Shown here piece after piece: positions 33,564-41,514 of a DNA stretch of 64,000 nt. The translations under genes and the position numbers were made by a program. The notes under the pieces are model-generated. The model saw only the letters and a list, made by a program, of their open reading frames with translations. It searched no databases and was not told the DNA's origin. Origin of the DNA: Kutzneria kofuensis (GTDB lineage: Bacteria > Actinomycetota > Actinomycetes > Mycobacteriales > Pseudonocardiaceae); NCBI RefSeq assembly GCF_014203355.1, contig NZ_JACHIR010000001.1, positions 1,490,038 through 1,554,037 of the forward strand, given 5' to 3'. The stretch's first letter is position 1, and the number at the start of each line of letters is the position of its first letter.

Positions 33564-33682
33564 CCGCGCGTTCCGCGCGGGGCGAGGCCGCCATCAAGCC
33601 GGCGCCTTCCCTTGCCACAGCTCGATCGATGGAAAGACTCGATCGAGCTGTGGCCGCGGTCCAGGCTCCGGCGCGGCCTCGC
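33564..33682. repeat. Structured dispersed element, copy 2
   Basis: A 119-bp copy of the element at 5944-6065, in the same orientation. The 5' CCGCGCG hairpin, the GCGAGGCCGC/GCGGCCTCGC outer stem, the TTCCCT and CGCGGTCCA internal-loop sequences and the core CTCGATCGATGG are kept. The apical arms are GCCACAGCTCGATCGA (33614-33629) and its perfect complement (33639-33654), where copy 1 has GGCTTTTCTCGATCGA; all five differing positions are compensated. The second stem has one C-T mismatch. It starts seven bases after the GH30 stop and ends 15 bases before the stop of the convergent glutamate-binding gene. Confidence 0.85.
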
Positions 33683-33697
33683 GGGGACTGGCGACTT

Positions 33698-34540
33698 CTA
33701 CCGCTCCGTGATCTGGGGCGGGGAGGGGATCTTGTAGCCGGTGCCGCCGAAGTTGTGCTGCAGCGAGGAGTTCCAGGCGCCGGTGCTGATCATCTTGGTG
33801 AGCGCGTCGTCGATCTTGGCCACGGACGCCGTGTCGCCCTTCTTGACGCCGATGCCGTAGCGCTCCTGGGTGAACGTCTTGCCCACCACTCGGAGCAGTT
33901 CCGGGTTCTGCGCGGCGTAACCGGCCAGGATCAGGTCGTCGGTGGTGACCGCGTCCACGATGTTGGCCAGCAGCGCGGTGATGCACTCCGAGAAGTGCGC
34001 GTACTCCACCAGCTTGGTCTGCTGCGCGAACTTGTCCTTCACCTCCTGCGCGGAGGTGGTGCCGGCGACCGAGCACAGCCGCTTGCCGTTGAGCGACTCC
34101 GGGCCCTTGATCGAGGTGTCGGACAGCCGCACCAGCAGGTCCTGCCCGGCCACGAAGTACGGGCCGGCGAAGGAGATCACCTGCTTGCGCTTGTCGGTGA
34201 TGGAGTAGGTCTCCACCACCATGTCCGCGGAACCGTTCTCCAGCACGGTCTCCCGGTCGGCGCTGACCGTGCTGCGCCACGTGATGCCGCTGGGCTCGAC
34301 ACCCAGTTCCTTGGCCACGAACTGGGCCACGTCGATGTCGAAGCCGCTGTAGTCCCCGTTGAGGCCCTTGAGGCTGCTGCCCGGCTGGTCCTCGGCGATC
34401 GCGATGGTCAGATGCCCGCTGGAGGCCTTGCCGATCACGGTGTCGCCACCGCCGCCGCTGCCGCAGGCCGCCGCCACGAGCGCGGCGGCTAACAGGGCAG
34501 ACACGCGACGGGCGGAAGCGAACCACACCCTGGAGCTCAT
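33698..34540 (-). CDS. gluB: Glutamate ABC transporter substrate-binding lipoprotein
   Basis: A 280-residue family 3 solute-binding protein. The lipobox VAAACGSG follows a basic, hydrophobic signal (RRVSALLAAALVAAAC). The ligand fold shows LTIAIAEDQPGSSLKG, YSGFDIDVAQFVAKELGV, DMVVETYSITDKRKQVISFAGPYF and IDDALTKMISTGAWNSSL, all usual for the GluB/glutamine-glutamate group. The ATPase and permease genes gluA, gluC and gluD are not adjacent, so it works with a transporter elsewhere or in another role, such as signalling to a kinase (GlnX/KinX-type). The leader carries two GTTCACA direct repeats 27 bases apart (about 34617-34652), possible regulator sites. Confidence 0.88.
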   Translation of the reverse strand: MSSRVWFASARRVSALLAAALVAAACGSGGGGDTVIGKASSGHLTIAIAEDQPGSSLKGLNGDYSGFDIDVAQFVAKELGVEPSGITWRSTVSADRETVLENGSADMVVETYSITDKRKQVISFAGPYFVAGQDLLVRLSDTSIKGPESLNGKRLCSVAGTTSAQEVKDKFAQQTKLVEYAHFSECITALLANIVDAVTTDDLILAGYAAQNPELLRVVGKTFTQERYGIGVKKGDTASVAKIDDALTKMISTGAWNSSLQHNFGGTGYKIPSPPQITER

Positions 34541-34658
34541 CGTCCACCAAACAGTCGTCAGGTCGTCAGGAATCAGGCGAACCTAGGCGGTCACCCGGGG
34601 GACCGTCCAGACCAACCATGTGAACAATTCTGTCCTGACCGATTCTTGTGAACGAAAG

Positions 34659-36278
34659 TCACCTGGCGCGGACCACCCGGCCCTCGTCCCACACGGGTTC
34701 GGCCACCTCGTGAACTTTGCCGTCCGACCCGAACAGCAGGAACCGGTCGAACGACCGGGAGAACCACCGATCGTGCGTCACGGCGACGACGGTGCCGGTG
34801 AACTCCTCGAGCGCGTCCTGCAGCGCCTCGGCCGAGGTGAGGTCGAGGTTGTCGGTCGGCTCGTCCAACAACAACAGCGTGGCGCCGGACAGTTCGAGCA
34901 GCAGGATCTGGAAGCGCGCCTGCTGTCCACCCGAGAGTGTCTCGAACCGCTGGTCACCGCTGGCCGCCAGGCCGTAGCGGCTCAGCACGGACATCGCGGC
35001 GCCGCGGTCGAGGCCCTTGCGGCCGCCCTCCCCGTGCCACAACACATCCACGAGCGTGCGGCCGATCCACTCGGGATGCTCATGTGTCTGCGCGAACAGC
35101 CCCGGAACGACCCGCGCGCCCAGCCGGCACGACCCGGTGTGCGCGACGTCGCCGCCGCCCAGCAGCCGCAGGAAGTGGCTCTTGCCGGAACCGTTGGAGC
35201 CCAACACCGCCACCCGGTCGCCGAAGAACACCTCGACGTCGAACGGCTTCATCAGGCCGGTCAGCTCCAGCCGCTCGCACGTGATCGCACGGACGCCGGT
35301 GCGCGAGCCCCGCAGCCGCGGCTTGACCTCGTGCTCCTGGGGCAGTTCCGGCGGCCGCGGGCCCTCCTCGAACTTGCGCAGCCGGGTCTGCATGGCCCGG
35401 TACCGGGAAGCCATGTCCGGGCTGCTCGCCGCCTGCCGCTGCAGTTCCCGCACCAGGTCGATCAGGCGCTGGTGCTCCTCGTCCCACCGCTTGTGCAGTT
35501 CGGCGACCCGGGCCCAGCGCGCCGCGCGGGCCTCGTGCCAGGTGCCGAAACCGCCGCCGTGCACCCAGGTGGTCCGGGCCTCCAGCGCGATGATGTGGGT
35601 GGCGGCGTTGGCCAGCAGCTCGCGGTCGTGGCTGACCAGCAGCACGGCCTTGTTCGACTCGCGGAGCCGCTCCTCCAGCCAGCGTTTCCCCGGCACGTCA
35701 AGGTAGTTGTCCGGTTCGTCGAGCATCAGCACCTGATCGTTGCCGCGCAGCAACGCCTCCAGCACCAGCCGCTTCTGCTCGCCGCCGGACATCGTTCGCA
35801 CGCCCCGAAAGCGGGCCCGGTCGTACGGAATGCCCAGCGCCGCAACGGTGACGACGTCCCACAGCACCTCGAGGTCGTAGCCGCCGAGCTCGCCCCACGC
35901 CGCCAGCGCGTCGGCGTAGCGCATCTGCGTCGGCTCGTCGTCGACCTCCATCAACGCGAGCTCGACTTCGTCGAGTTCCTTCGCGGCGGCCCGCAGCGCG
36001 GGCGCGGCGACGGCGAGCAGCAGGTCGCGGACCGTGGACTCGTCCCGCACCGACCCGATGAACTGCGGCATCACGCCGAGCCCGCCCTGCACGACCACGC
36101 CGCCGTCGGCCGGCGTCAGCTCGCCCGACAGGATGCGCAGCAGCGTCGTCTTGCCGGCGCCGTTCTCGCCCACGACGGCGGCGACGTGGCCCTGCGACAC
36201 GCGGAACGTGACGTCACTGAACAGCTGCCGGCCGTCGGAGAGCTGATAGGCGAGCCCGCCGGCCTCTAGGAACCCCAT
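34659..36278 (-). CDS. ABC-F family ATPase
   Basis: A 539-residue protein with two ABC domains and no membrane segments. Domain 1 has Walker A GENGAGKTT, signature MSGGEQKRL and Walker B VLMLDEPDNYLD. Domain 2 has Walker A GSNGSGKSH, signature LSGGQQARF and Walker B LLLLDEPTDNLD. The linker (about 240-310; ARAARWARVAELHKRWDEEHQRLIDLVREL) is the charged helical pair that reaches the ribosomal peptidyl-transferase centre in ABC-F proteins. Members rescue stalled ribosomes or give resistance to ribosome-binding antibiotics; the class cannot be told here, and the domain-2 Walker A has His after the Ser. Confidence 0.92.
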   Translation of the reverse strand: MGFLEAGGLAYQLSDGRQLFSDVTFRVSQGHVAAVVGENGAGKTTLLRILSGELTPADGGVVVQGGLGVMPQFIGSVRDESTVRDLLLAVAAPALRAAAKELDEVELALMEVDDEPTQMRYADALAAWGELGGYDLEVLWDVVTVAALGIPYDRARFRGVRTMSGGEQKRLVLEALLRGNDQVLMLDEPDNYLDVPGKRWLEERLRESNKAVLLVSHDRELLANAATHIIALEARTTWVHGGGFGTWHEARAARWARVAELHKRWDEEHQRLIDLVRELQRQAASSPDMASRYRAMQTRLRKFEEGPRPPELPQEHEVKPRLRGSRTGVRAITCERLELTGLMKPFDVEVFFGDRVAVLGSNGSGKSHFLRLLGGGDVAHTGSCRLGARVVPGLFAQTHEHPEWIGRTLVDVLWHGEGGRKGLDRGAAMSVLSRYGLAASGDQRFETLSGGQQARFQILLLELSGATLLLLDEPTDNLDLTSAEALQDALEEFTGTVVAVTHDRWFSRSFDRFLLFGSDGKVHEVAEPVWDEGRVVRAR

Positions 36279-36321
36279 AACGGGTCATGGTGACCTACTG
36301 GACCCGCCATGTCCTAACCGG

Positions 36322-37278
36322 TTACTTGCTGGGGTCCAGCACGAGCTTGCCGACGGTCTTGCGGGAGCGGATGTCGACGTGCGCCTGGGCCACGTCGGTG
36401 AGCGCGTAGTCGCCGCCGAGCAGCGGCTTGAGCTTGTTGGTGGCGACCAGCCCGAACAGCTCGCTCATCGCGTCGCGCATCATCGCGGGGCGGCGGAAGC
36501 AGTCCTGCAGCCAGAAGCCGATCACCGACTTGGAGTGCGCCATCAGCTTGTTCGGGGCCACCGGCGTGCCCATGGTGCGGGACGCCGCGCCGTAGGCGAC
36601 GAGGCGGCCGAAGCTGTCCAGGGCGCTCAGCGACGCGTCGAACACGCCGCCGCCGGTCATCTCCAGCACGATGTCGACGCGCTTGCCGTCGTTGGCCTCG
36701 ATCAGGCGCTCGGCCAGCGTGTCGGCCGGGTCGGCGTCGATCGCCACGTCCGCGCCGAGGTCGACAGCCAGGCCCCTTTTGCCGTCCGAAGAGGCAGTCC
36801 CGATGACCCGGCCGGCGCCCCACAGCTTGGCCAGCTGCACGGCCAGCGTGCCGACGCCGCCGGCGGCGGAGATCACCACGACGGACTCGCCGACCTGCAT
36901 GTGCGACGAGGTGCGCAGCAGGTGCCAGGCGGTCGTGCCCTGCACGATCAGCGCGAGCGCCGCCGCGTCGGAGACGCCGTCCGGGACCTCGAAGGCCAGG
37001 TGCTCGTGGGTGAGGGCGTACTCGGCGTAGCCGCCGCCGGCGCTGAGCGCCACCACGCGGCGGCCGTCCTCGGTGCGGCCGACGATCTCGCCGCCAGGGA
37101 TGAACGGCAGCTTCTGCTGGGCCAGGTACGAGTTCTCGGCCTGGTGGGTGTCGGCGTAGTTGATGCCGGCCCGGTCCACCTTCACCAGCAGCTGGCCGTC
37201 GGCCGGCACCGGCTTCGGCAGCTCCACCACCTTCAGCACCTCGGGCCCGCCGAACTCGCTGACCTGCACCGCACGCAC
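36322..37278 (-). CDS. NADPH:quinone oxidoreductase-type MDR enzyme
   Basis: A 318-residue medium-chain reductase without the structural zinc loop. Features are the MRAVQVSEFGGPEVLKVVE start, AGINYADTHQAENSY, FIPGGEIVG, GTTAWHLL and the nucleotide motif ISAAGGVGTLAVQLAKLWGAG. It probably reduces quinones or enones with NADPH. GTG 37278 has AAGGAG eight bases upstream; the long open frame beyond it overlaps the divergent TetR gene and is not used. A shared operator lies between the two genes, so the TetR protein is its likely repressor. Confidence 0.9.
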   Translation of the reverse strand: MRAVQVSEFGGPEVLKVVELPKPVPADGQLLVKVDRAGINYADTHQAENSYLAQQKLPFIPGGEIVGRTEDGRRVVALSAGGGYAEYALTHEHLAFEVPDGVSDAAALALIVQGTTAWHLLRTSSHMQVGESVVVISAAGGVGTLAVQLAKLWGAGRVIGTASSDGKRGLAVDLGADVAIDADPADTLAERLIEANDGKRVDIVLEMTGGGVFDASLSALDSFGRLVAYGAASRTMGTPVAPNKLMAHSKSVIGFWLQDCFRRPAMMRDAMSELFGLVATNKLKPLLGGDYALTDVAQAHVDIRSRKTVGKLVLDPSK

Positions 37279-37301
37279 CGTTTGACTCCTTCGTCGCCGT
37301 T

Positions 37302-37328
37302 CCGTACGGTGTACGGTACAGTGTACGG
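37302..37328. promoter_or_regulatory. Operator between the quinone reductase and TetR genes
   Basis: Outer arms CCGTAC (37302-37307) and GTACGG (37323-37328) enclose an inner palindrome TGTAC-G-GTACA. The plus-strand -10 box TACAGT (37317-37322) is inside the repeat, seven bases before ATG 37330, so binding would block the leaderless TetR transcript as well as the divergent gene. Confidence 0.75.
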
Positions 37329-37329
37329 C

Positions 37330-38001
37330 ATGGAGACGACAGCCCGGACGAGGGTGCCCCGCAACACACTGAGCGCGGAGCTCGTCGTCACGGCCGCGCT
37401 CACCCTGCTCGACCGGGTCGGCGTCGAGGCGTTCAGCGTGCGCGCCCTGGCCAAGGACCTCGGGGTCGCGCCGATGACGCTGTACACCTACTTCCGCGGC
37501 AAGGACGAGCTGCTCGACGCCGTACGCGATCACGCGCTCGGGGCCGCCACGCTGACCACCGCGTACGGCGGCTGGCAGCACCAGGTGCGCACTATCTGCC
37601 GGCGGCTGCGCGGCCAGATCCTGGAGCACCCGTGCCTGACCGCGCTGCTGCAGCAGCGCCCGCTGGCCGGGCACGAGTCGGCGGAGTCGTCCGAGTCGCT
37701 GCTGCGGGCCCTGGTCGAGGCCGGTTTCAACGCCGAGAACGCGGCACGCGCGTACACCACGGTCCTCGGCTTCGTCGTCGGCGTGACCACGCTCGAGGTC
37801 CGGCTGCTGGAGGAGAACCGGGACCCGGAGCGGCGGGAGAAGGTGCGGCAGATAATGACCGGCCTGCCGGCCGAGCGCTATCCCACGCTGGTCGAGCACG
37901 CCGCGGCGCTGCGCCAGACCGTCGGCGGCGACGCCCAGTTCGAGTTCGGGCTGGACCTGCTGATCGCCGGCATGGAGCAGCGTTTGATACTTAGCCCATG
38001 A
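37330..38001 (+). CDS. TetR-family repressor (TetR_C_1 type)
   Basis: A 223-residue regulator. The HTH spans about 15-60: LSAELVVTAALTLLDRVGVEAFSVRALAKDLGVAPMTLYTYFRGKDELLDAV, with the recognition helix APMTLYTYF. The C-terminal half is the TetR_C_1 ligand domain (ARAYTTVLGFVVGVTTLEVR). It is divergent from the quinone reductase and sits on a clear operator, so it probably represses that gene and itself and responds to an electrophile or quinone-like ligand. No Shine-Dalgarno is present. Confidence 0.92.
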   Translation: METTARTRVPRNTLSAELVVTAALTLLDRVGVEAFSVRALAKDLGVAPMTLYTYFRGKDELLDAVRDHALGAATLTTAYGGWQHQVRTICRRLRGQILEHPCLTALLQQRPLAGHESAESSESLLRALVEAGFNAENAARAYTTVLGFVVGVTTLEVRLLEENRDPERREKVRQIMTGLPAERYPTLVEHAAALRQTVGGDAQFEFGLDLLIAGMEQRLILSP

Positions 38002-38014
38002 AGGAAGTTGTCAC

Positions 38015-38545
38015 GTGAACAAGGTGGAGCTGCCTGAAGGCGCGACGCTGCCCGTGCGGCACCCGGACGCACCCGCGCCCGGCGAAGAACTGCCCGTGCA
38101 CTACTCGCAGTGCTTCGGCTGCGGCGACAACGAAAGCGGCCTGCACATGCGGGTCCGGGCCGGCGAGGGGCTGACCCTGCACGGCCGGTTCCTGGTCACC
38201 GACCACCACCAGGGCGCGCCCGGGCTGGCCCACGGCGGGCTGCTGGCGTGCGCGTTCGACGAGATGCTCGGCATGTTGGGCATGCTCACACACATCCCGG
38301 CCGTCACCGGCCGGCTGGAGACCGACTTCCGGCGCCCGGTCCCCGTCGACTCCACGCTGCACATCCGGGCGCAGGTGGACGGCGTGCTCGGCCGCAAGAT
38401 CTACACCAGCGCCGTCGGCCGCCTGAACGCCGAGGACGGGCCGGTGGCGCTGACCGCCCAGGGCCTGTTCATTGAGGTCGGGCTGGAGCACTTCAGCAAG
38501 CACGGCCGCGGGCTCGAGGGCCGTGACTTCGAGGTCAACCCCTGA
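38015..38545 (+). CDS. Hotdog-fold thioesterase (PaaI/THEM4-like)
   Basis: A 176-residue protein with the THEM4/PaaI layout: QCFGCGDNESGLHMRVRAGEGL opens the fold, followed by HHQGAPGLAHGGLLACAFDEMLGM, where HGG and the following acidic helix form the CoA-thioester site. Segments TGRLETDFRRPVPVDSTL and GRKIYTSAVGRL are typical. It should hydrolyse acyl-CoA thioesters of unknown chain. It begins 13 bases after the TetR stop, so it may share that transcript. Confidence 0.88.
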   Translation: MNKVELPEGATLPVRHPDAPAPGEELPVHYSQCFGCGDNESGLHMRVRAGEGLTLHGRFLVTDHHQGAPGLAHGGLLACAFDEMLGMLGMLTHIPAVTGRLETDFRRPVPVDSTLHIRAQVDGVLGRKIYTSAVGRLNAEDGPVALTAQGLFIEVGLEHFSKHGRGLEGRDFEVNP

Positions 38546-38546
38546 T

Positions 38547-38599
38547 GCTCGGAAAGCGCCTTTCCTCAACTCCGAGTAGAGGAAAGACGCGTTCCGAGC
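38547..38599. terminator. Long imperfect palindrome between convergent genes
   Basis: GCTCGGAA-GCG-CTTTCCTC pairs with GAGGAAAG-CGC-TTCCGAGC, with three internal mismatches. The 3' arm reaches the zapE stop codon and the 5' arm starts one base after the thioesterase stop. The loop region TTCCTCAACTCCGAGTAGAGGAA resembles the element at 59385-59429, so the two belong to one family. Confidence 0.7.
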
Positions 38600-38600
38600 G

Positions 38601-39614
38601 TCACTGGGCCTCGCGGGAGAGGGCGATCAGGCGGGAGACCGCGCGCAGGTACTTCTTGCGGTAGCCGCCGCGCAGCATCTCGTCGGTGAACATCTCCGAC
38701 AGCGGCAGCCCCGACACCGCGACCGGCACGGCCCGGTCGTAGAGACGGTCGGCGAAGGCGACCAGGCGCAGCGCCACGTCCTGGTCCGGGGCGGCGTGGA
38801 CGTGCTTGAGGTGCACCGCCGTCACGTCGGTGACCAACCGGCCGTAGCGGGACGGATGCAACTTGGCCAGGTGGGCGCACAGTGCGTCGAAGTCGTCGAG
38901 CGTGGCGCCGGGGGTGGTGTCGGCGCTGGTGATCAGCTGCTCGTCGGTCATCGGTTCCGGCGCGTCCGGCAGCCCGCGGTGCCGGTAGTCCGGGCCGTCG
39001 ACCCGTACGACGTCGAACTGCTGCGAGAGGCTGCGGATCTCGCGCAGGAAGTCGTCCGCCGCGAACCGCCCCTCCCCCAGCTTCTCCGGCAGCGTGTTCG
39101 ACGTCGCCGCGACGAACGTGCCGGCCGCGGTCAACTCCTGCAGGAGACGGGTCACCAGCGTCGTGTCGCCGGGGTCATCCAGCTCGAACTCGTCGATCGC
39201 CAGCAACCGGTGCTCGGACAGCCTCTTGACCGCCTCCATGAAGCCGAGGGCGCCAACCAGGTGCGTCAGCTCCACGAACGTGCCGTACGCCTTCGGGCCG
39301 GGGACCGCGTGCCAGAGCGAGGCCAGCAGGTGCGTCTTGCCGACGCCGAAGCCGCCGTCGAGGTACAGGCCGCGCTTGCCCTGTTCCTTCGCCGCGAACA
39401 GGGACTTCACCCAGGACCTGGACTTCGCCGCCGCCGCGACCTTGTCGGCGAAGTCCTTGCCGCTCCGCACCGCCGCCGCCTGGCTCGGCTCGTCCGGGTT
39501 GGGCAGGTAGCTGTCGAAGCTGACGTCGGAGAAGCGGGGCGGCGGGACCATCGCCGCCACGATCTCGTCCCCGCTGATCGTGGGGTGCCGGTCGATCAGG
39601 CGCGGGGTGGTCAT
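38601..39614 (-). CDS. zapE: ZapE/AFG1-like AAA+ ATPase
   Basis: A 337-residue P-loop ATPase: Walker A YLDGGFGVGKTHLLASLWH (about 85-103), Walker B LLAIDEFELDDPGDT, sensor ATSNTLPEKLGEGRFAADDFLREI, and the C-terminal LSEMFTDEMLRGGYRKKYLRAVSRLIAL typical of the family. In E. coli ZapE binds FtsZ at the constricting ring; actinobacterial forms are uncharacterised, and the family also acts in protein quality control. The start ATG 39614 follows a TACGAT -10 by six bases with no Shine-Dalgarno. The divergent neighbour is the RibD-like reductase. Confidence 0.92.
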   Translation of the reverse strand: MTTPRLIDRHPTISGDEIVAAMVPPPRFSDVSFDSYLPNPDEPSQAAAVRSGKDFADKVAAAAKSRSWVKSLFAAKEQGKRGLYLDGGFGVGKTHLLASLWHAVPGPKAYGTFVELTHLVGALGFMEAVKRLSEHRLLAIDEFELDDPGDTTLVTRLLQELTAAGTFVAATSNTLPEKLGEGRFAADDFLREIRSLSQQFDVVRVDGPDYRHRGLPDAPEPMTDEQLITSADTTPGATLDDFDALCAHLAKLHPSRYGRLVTDVTAVHLKHVHAAPDQDVALRLVAFADRLYDRAVPVAVSGLPLSEMFTDEMLRGGYRKKYLRAVSRLIALSREAQ

Positions 39615-39620
39615 GCCCGA

Positions 39621-39626
39621 ATCGTA
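39621..39626 (-). promoter_or_regulatory. -10 box of zapE (leaderless)
   Basis: On the minus strand TACGAT ends six bases before ATG 39614. The short 33-base gap to the divergent gene leaves no room for a separate leader. Confidence 0.55.
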
Positions 39627-39647
39627 GTGTCGTGTTGGGATTGACCC

Positions 39648-40397
39648 GTGCGCATGCTGCTGCCCCACGACGGTGACATCGACGACATCGAGCTGGAACG
39701 GCTCTACGACTACCCGTCGGACCTCGCCCGGCCGTGGGTGCAGGTGAACTTCGTCTCCAGTCCCGACGGGGCCGTCACCGTCGGCGGCAAGTCGCACGGC
39801 CTGTCCGGACCCGCCGACAAGAAGGTGTTCATGCTCGGCCGCACCCTGGCCGACGTGGTGCTGGTCGGCGCCGGCACCGCCACCATCGAGGGCTACGGCG
39901 GCGTCAAGACCGGCGAGGTGCGGGCCGCCGTCCGCTCCCGCCTCGGGCTCAGCCCCGTTCCTCCCATCGCCGTCGTCACCCGGCGGGCCACCATCGCCCC
40001 CGACTCGCCGCTGGTGACCGAGACCGTGGTCCCCGCCATCATCCTCACCTGCGAAGCCGCCGCCGCCGACCGCCGCGCCGCGTTGTCCGACGCCGGCGCG
40101 GACGTCGTGGTCGCCGGTGATTCGGACGTCGACCTCCCCACCGCCCTCGCCGAGCTGGACAAGCGGGGTCTCCGCCGCGTCAGCTGCGAAGGCGGGCCGC
40201 ACCTGTTCGGCGGCCTCATCGAGGCGGGCTTGGTGGACCAGCTCTGCCTCACCATCTCGCCCCTGCTGGCCGGCGGCGACGCCAGCCGCATCGCCTTCGG
40301 CCGAACCCCGGCCGCCCCGCGTGAGTTGGAGCTGGCGTCGGTGCTGACCGACGACAGCTTCCTGATGCTCCGCTACCGCGCCCGCCGCTCCGGCTGA
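39648..40397 (+). CDS. RibD C-terminal-type pyrimidine reductase
   Basis: A 249-residue dihydrofolate-reductase-fold protein. The N-terminal RPWVQVNFVSSPDGAVTVGGKSHGLSGPADKKVFMLGRTLADVVLVGAGTA is the standard opening of stand-alone RibD_C proteins. The NADPH-binding region VSCEGGPHLFGGLIEAGLVDQLCLTISPLLAGG is intact. Members reduce the ribosylamino group in riboflavin or related pathways. It is not in a riboflavin cluster and lacks the deaminase domain, so the substrate may differ. Start at GTG 39648. Confidence 0.85.
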   Translation: MRMLLPHDGDIDDIELERLYDYPSDLARPWVQVNFVSSPDGAVTVGGKSHGLSGPADKKVFMLGRTLADVVLVGAGTATIEGYGGVKTGEVRAAVRSRLGLSPVPPIAVVTRRATIAPDSPLVTETVVPAIILTCEAAAADRRAALSDAGADVVVAGDSDVDLPTALAELDKRGLRRVSCEGGPHLFGGLIEAGLVDQLCLTISPLLAGGDASRIAFGRTPAAPRELELASVLTDDSFLMLRYRARRSG

Positions 40398-40412
40398 CCC
40401 CTCCTGCTTCCC

Positions 40413-40463
40413 CCACATGCGCTTCCCCTGTGGCATCAGGCGCCACAGGGGAAGCGCATGTGG
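40413..40463. repeat. Long palindrome, CCACATGCGCTTCCC family, copy 2
   Basis: Two perfect 22-base arms (40413-40434 with 40442-40463) begin CCACATGCGCTTCCCC and are separated by seven bases. The first 15 bases of the arm are the same as in the copy at 25212-25264, but the inner part is different. It stands 16 bases after the RibD-like stop and probably ends that transcript. Confidence 0.75.
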
Positions 40464-40677
40464 CGTTGGGGGTGGGGGCTTGCCGACGCGCCACTGCCAG
40501 CGCCGACGCGCTTGTGGCATCGGCGGTTCAGCCCGTCCGGCGGCCGATGTTGGGCCGTTCGCGGGCTGACCCCGGGACCGGTTTCTGCCGATACGATCGG
40601 CTCGACGAGCCCGCGCCGGTCGATGACGTGATCTAATGATCTTGTTGTCGGCTGAAGCAGTTCGGTCGGGGGTGAGC

Positions 40678-41208
40678 ATGCCGCGTCATGTCCAGCCGCG
40701 GGCCGGGTCGAGGGCCCGCACCGAGGCCTGCCTCGTGGACTGCCTGGTCGCGCTCGCCTGGCTGCTGCTGCTCGGCGGCGTGGCGATCGGGCTGCGGGCG
40801 TTAGGCCTGGAACCGCACTGGAGCGCCACCAGCGAACTGTCCGCCGACCTGGCCGCCCTCGCGATCGGGCTGGTGCCGGTCGGCATCTACCTCGTGCTGT
40901 CGGAGAACAGCCGGTCGCAGGGCAGCCTCGGCAAGCGCCGGGTGGGCCTGCGCGTCGTCCGGGCCGACGGCTCCAAGGCCAACGCCGGGCAGCTGGCGCT
41001 GCGCACGGCGATCAAACTCTTCCCCTGGTTCCTCGCCCATCTCGGGCTCAGCCGGCTGTGGATGCATCTCGGCACCGAGCAGACCGCGTGCTTCTGCCTC
41101 GCCTGCGTCTACGTCATCGTGCCGATCAGCATCGGCCTCGCCCTCGTGCACCCGCAGCGCCGGGCCCTGCACGACTGGCTCACCGGCACCCGCGTCGTCG
41201 CCGACTAG
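40678..41208 (+). CDS. RDD-family membrane protein
   Basis: A 176-residue protein with three to four hydrophobic segments. The family signature is present in modified form: ARTEACLVDCLVALAWLLLLGGVAIGL replaces the R-D-D helix start, KRRVGLRVVRADG follows the second segment, and it ends RRALHDWLTGTRVV, the conserved C-terminal H-D motif. Function unknown; some RDD proteins act as cation/proton antiporters. ATG 40678 is preceded by GGGGGTGAGC; the frame is open from 40636 (ATG), which would add 14 residues. The 214 bases upstream (40464-40677) hold a TACGAT -10 candidate and nothing else. Confidence 0.82.
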   Translation: MPRHVQPRAGSRARTEACLVDCLVALAWLLLLGGVAIGLRALGLEPHWSATSELSADLAALAIGLVPVGIYLVLSENSRSQGSLGKRRVGLRVVRADGSKANAGQLALRTAIKLFPWFLAHLGLSRLWMHLGTEQTACFCLACVYVIVPISIGLALVHPQRRALHDWLTGTRVVAD

Positions 41209-41463
41209 GGCCGCTTCGCCTTCGGCAGCTTGGCGACGATCTCCTCGTACGAGCGGTCCAGCAGCTCGCGGATACCGCTGCCGCCAGGCGTCGGCCTCCT
41301 CGGCCGTCCTCCCGCACTTCACGCCGACGCTGCGGCTGTCCATGCCGATGAACGCGAACGCCTTGTCGCCGACCTTGCAGACCAGCTCCCCGTCACCCCA
41401 CGGATAGGTCTCCCGCGCCCCGGGCTTGGCCAGGCAGTGGGCGATCACCGCGTCCAGATCCAT
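41205..41463 (-). pseudogene. MmcQ/YjbR-family gene with an internal out-of-frame deletion
   Basis: From ATG 41463 the frame gives MDLDAVIAHCLAKPGARETYP and continues PWGDGELVCKVGDKAFAFIGMD to WRQRYP (residue 65), which is the expected first half of a YjbR protein. At about 41270-41275 it then jumps to another frame, reading IRELLDRSYEEIVAKLPKAKRP and a stop at 41205, which is the expected C terminus. About 28 residues of the middle (the YIGRYGWN region of relatives) are missing, with a change of frame. It is therefore a deletion pseudogene, or a sequencing/assembly gap. The stop overlaps the RDD stop by four bases. Confidence 0.88.
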
Positions 41464-41514
41464 GCCTCACCGTAAGGGGCGGGCGGCGGCGCCCACCCCC
41501 GTGACCGGTCAGCA

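Noticed and set aside
34659-36278. ABC-F gene as a macrolide or lincosamide resistance gene
   Set aside because: Most chromosomal ABC-F proteins are not resistance factors, and the linker sequence alone does not decide; only the family is called.
36379-37329. Extension of the TetR frame upstream of ATG 37330
   Set aside because: It is antisense to the quinone reductase and crosses the operator; the HTH domain begins right after ATG 37330.
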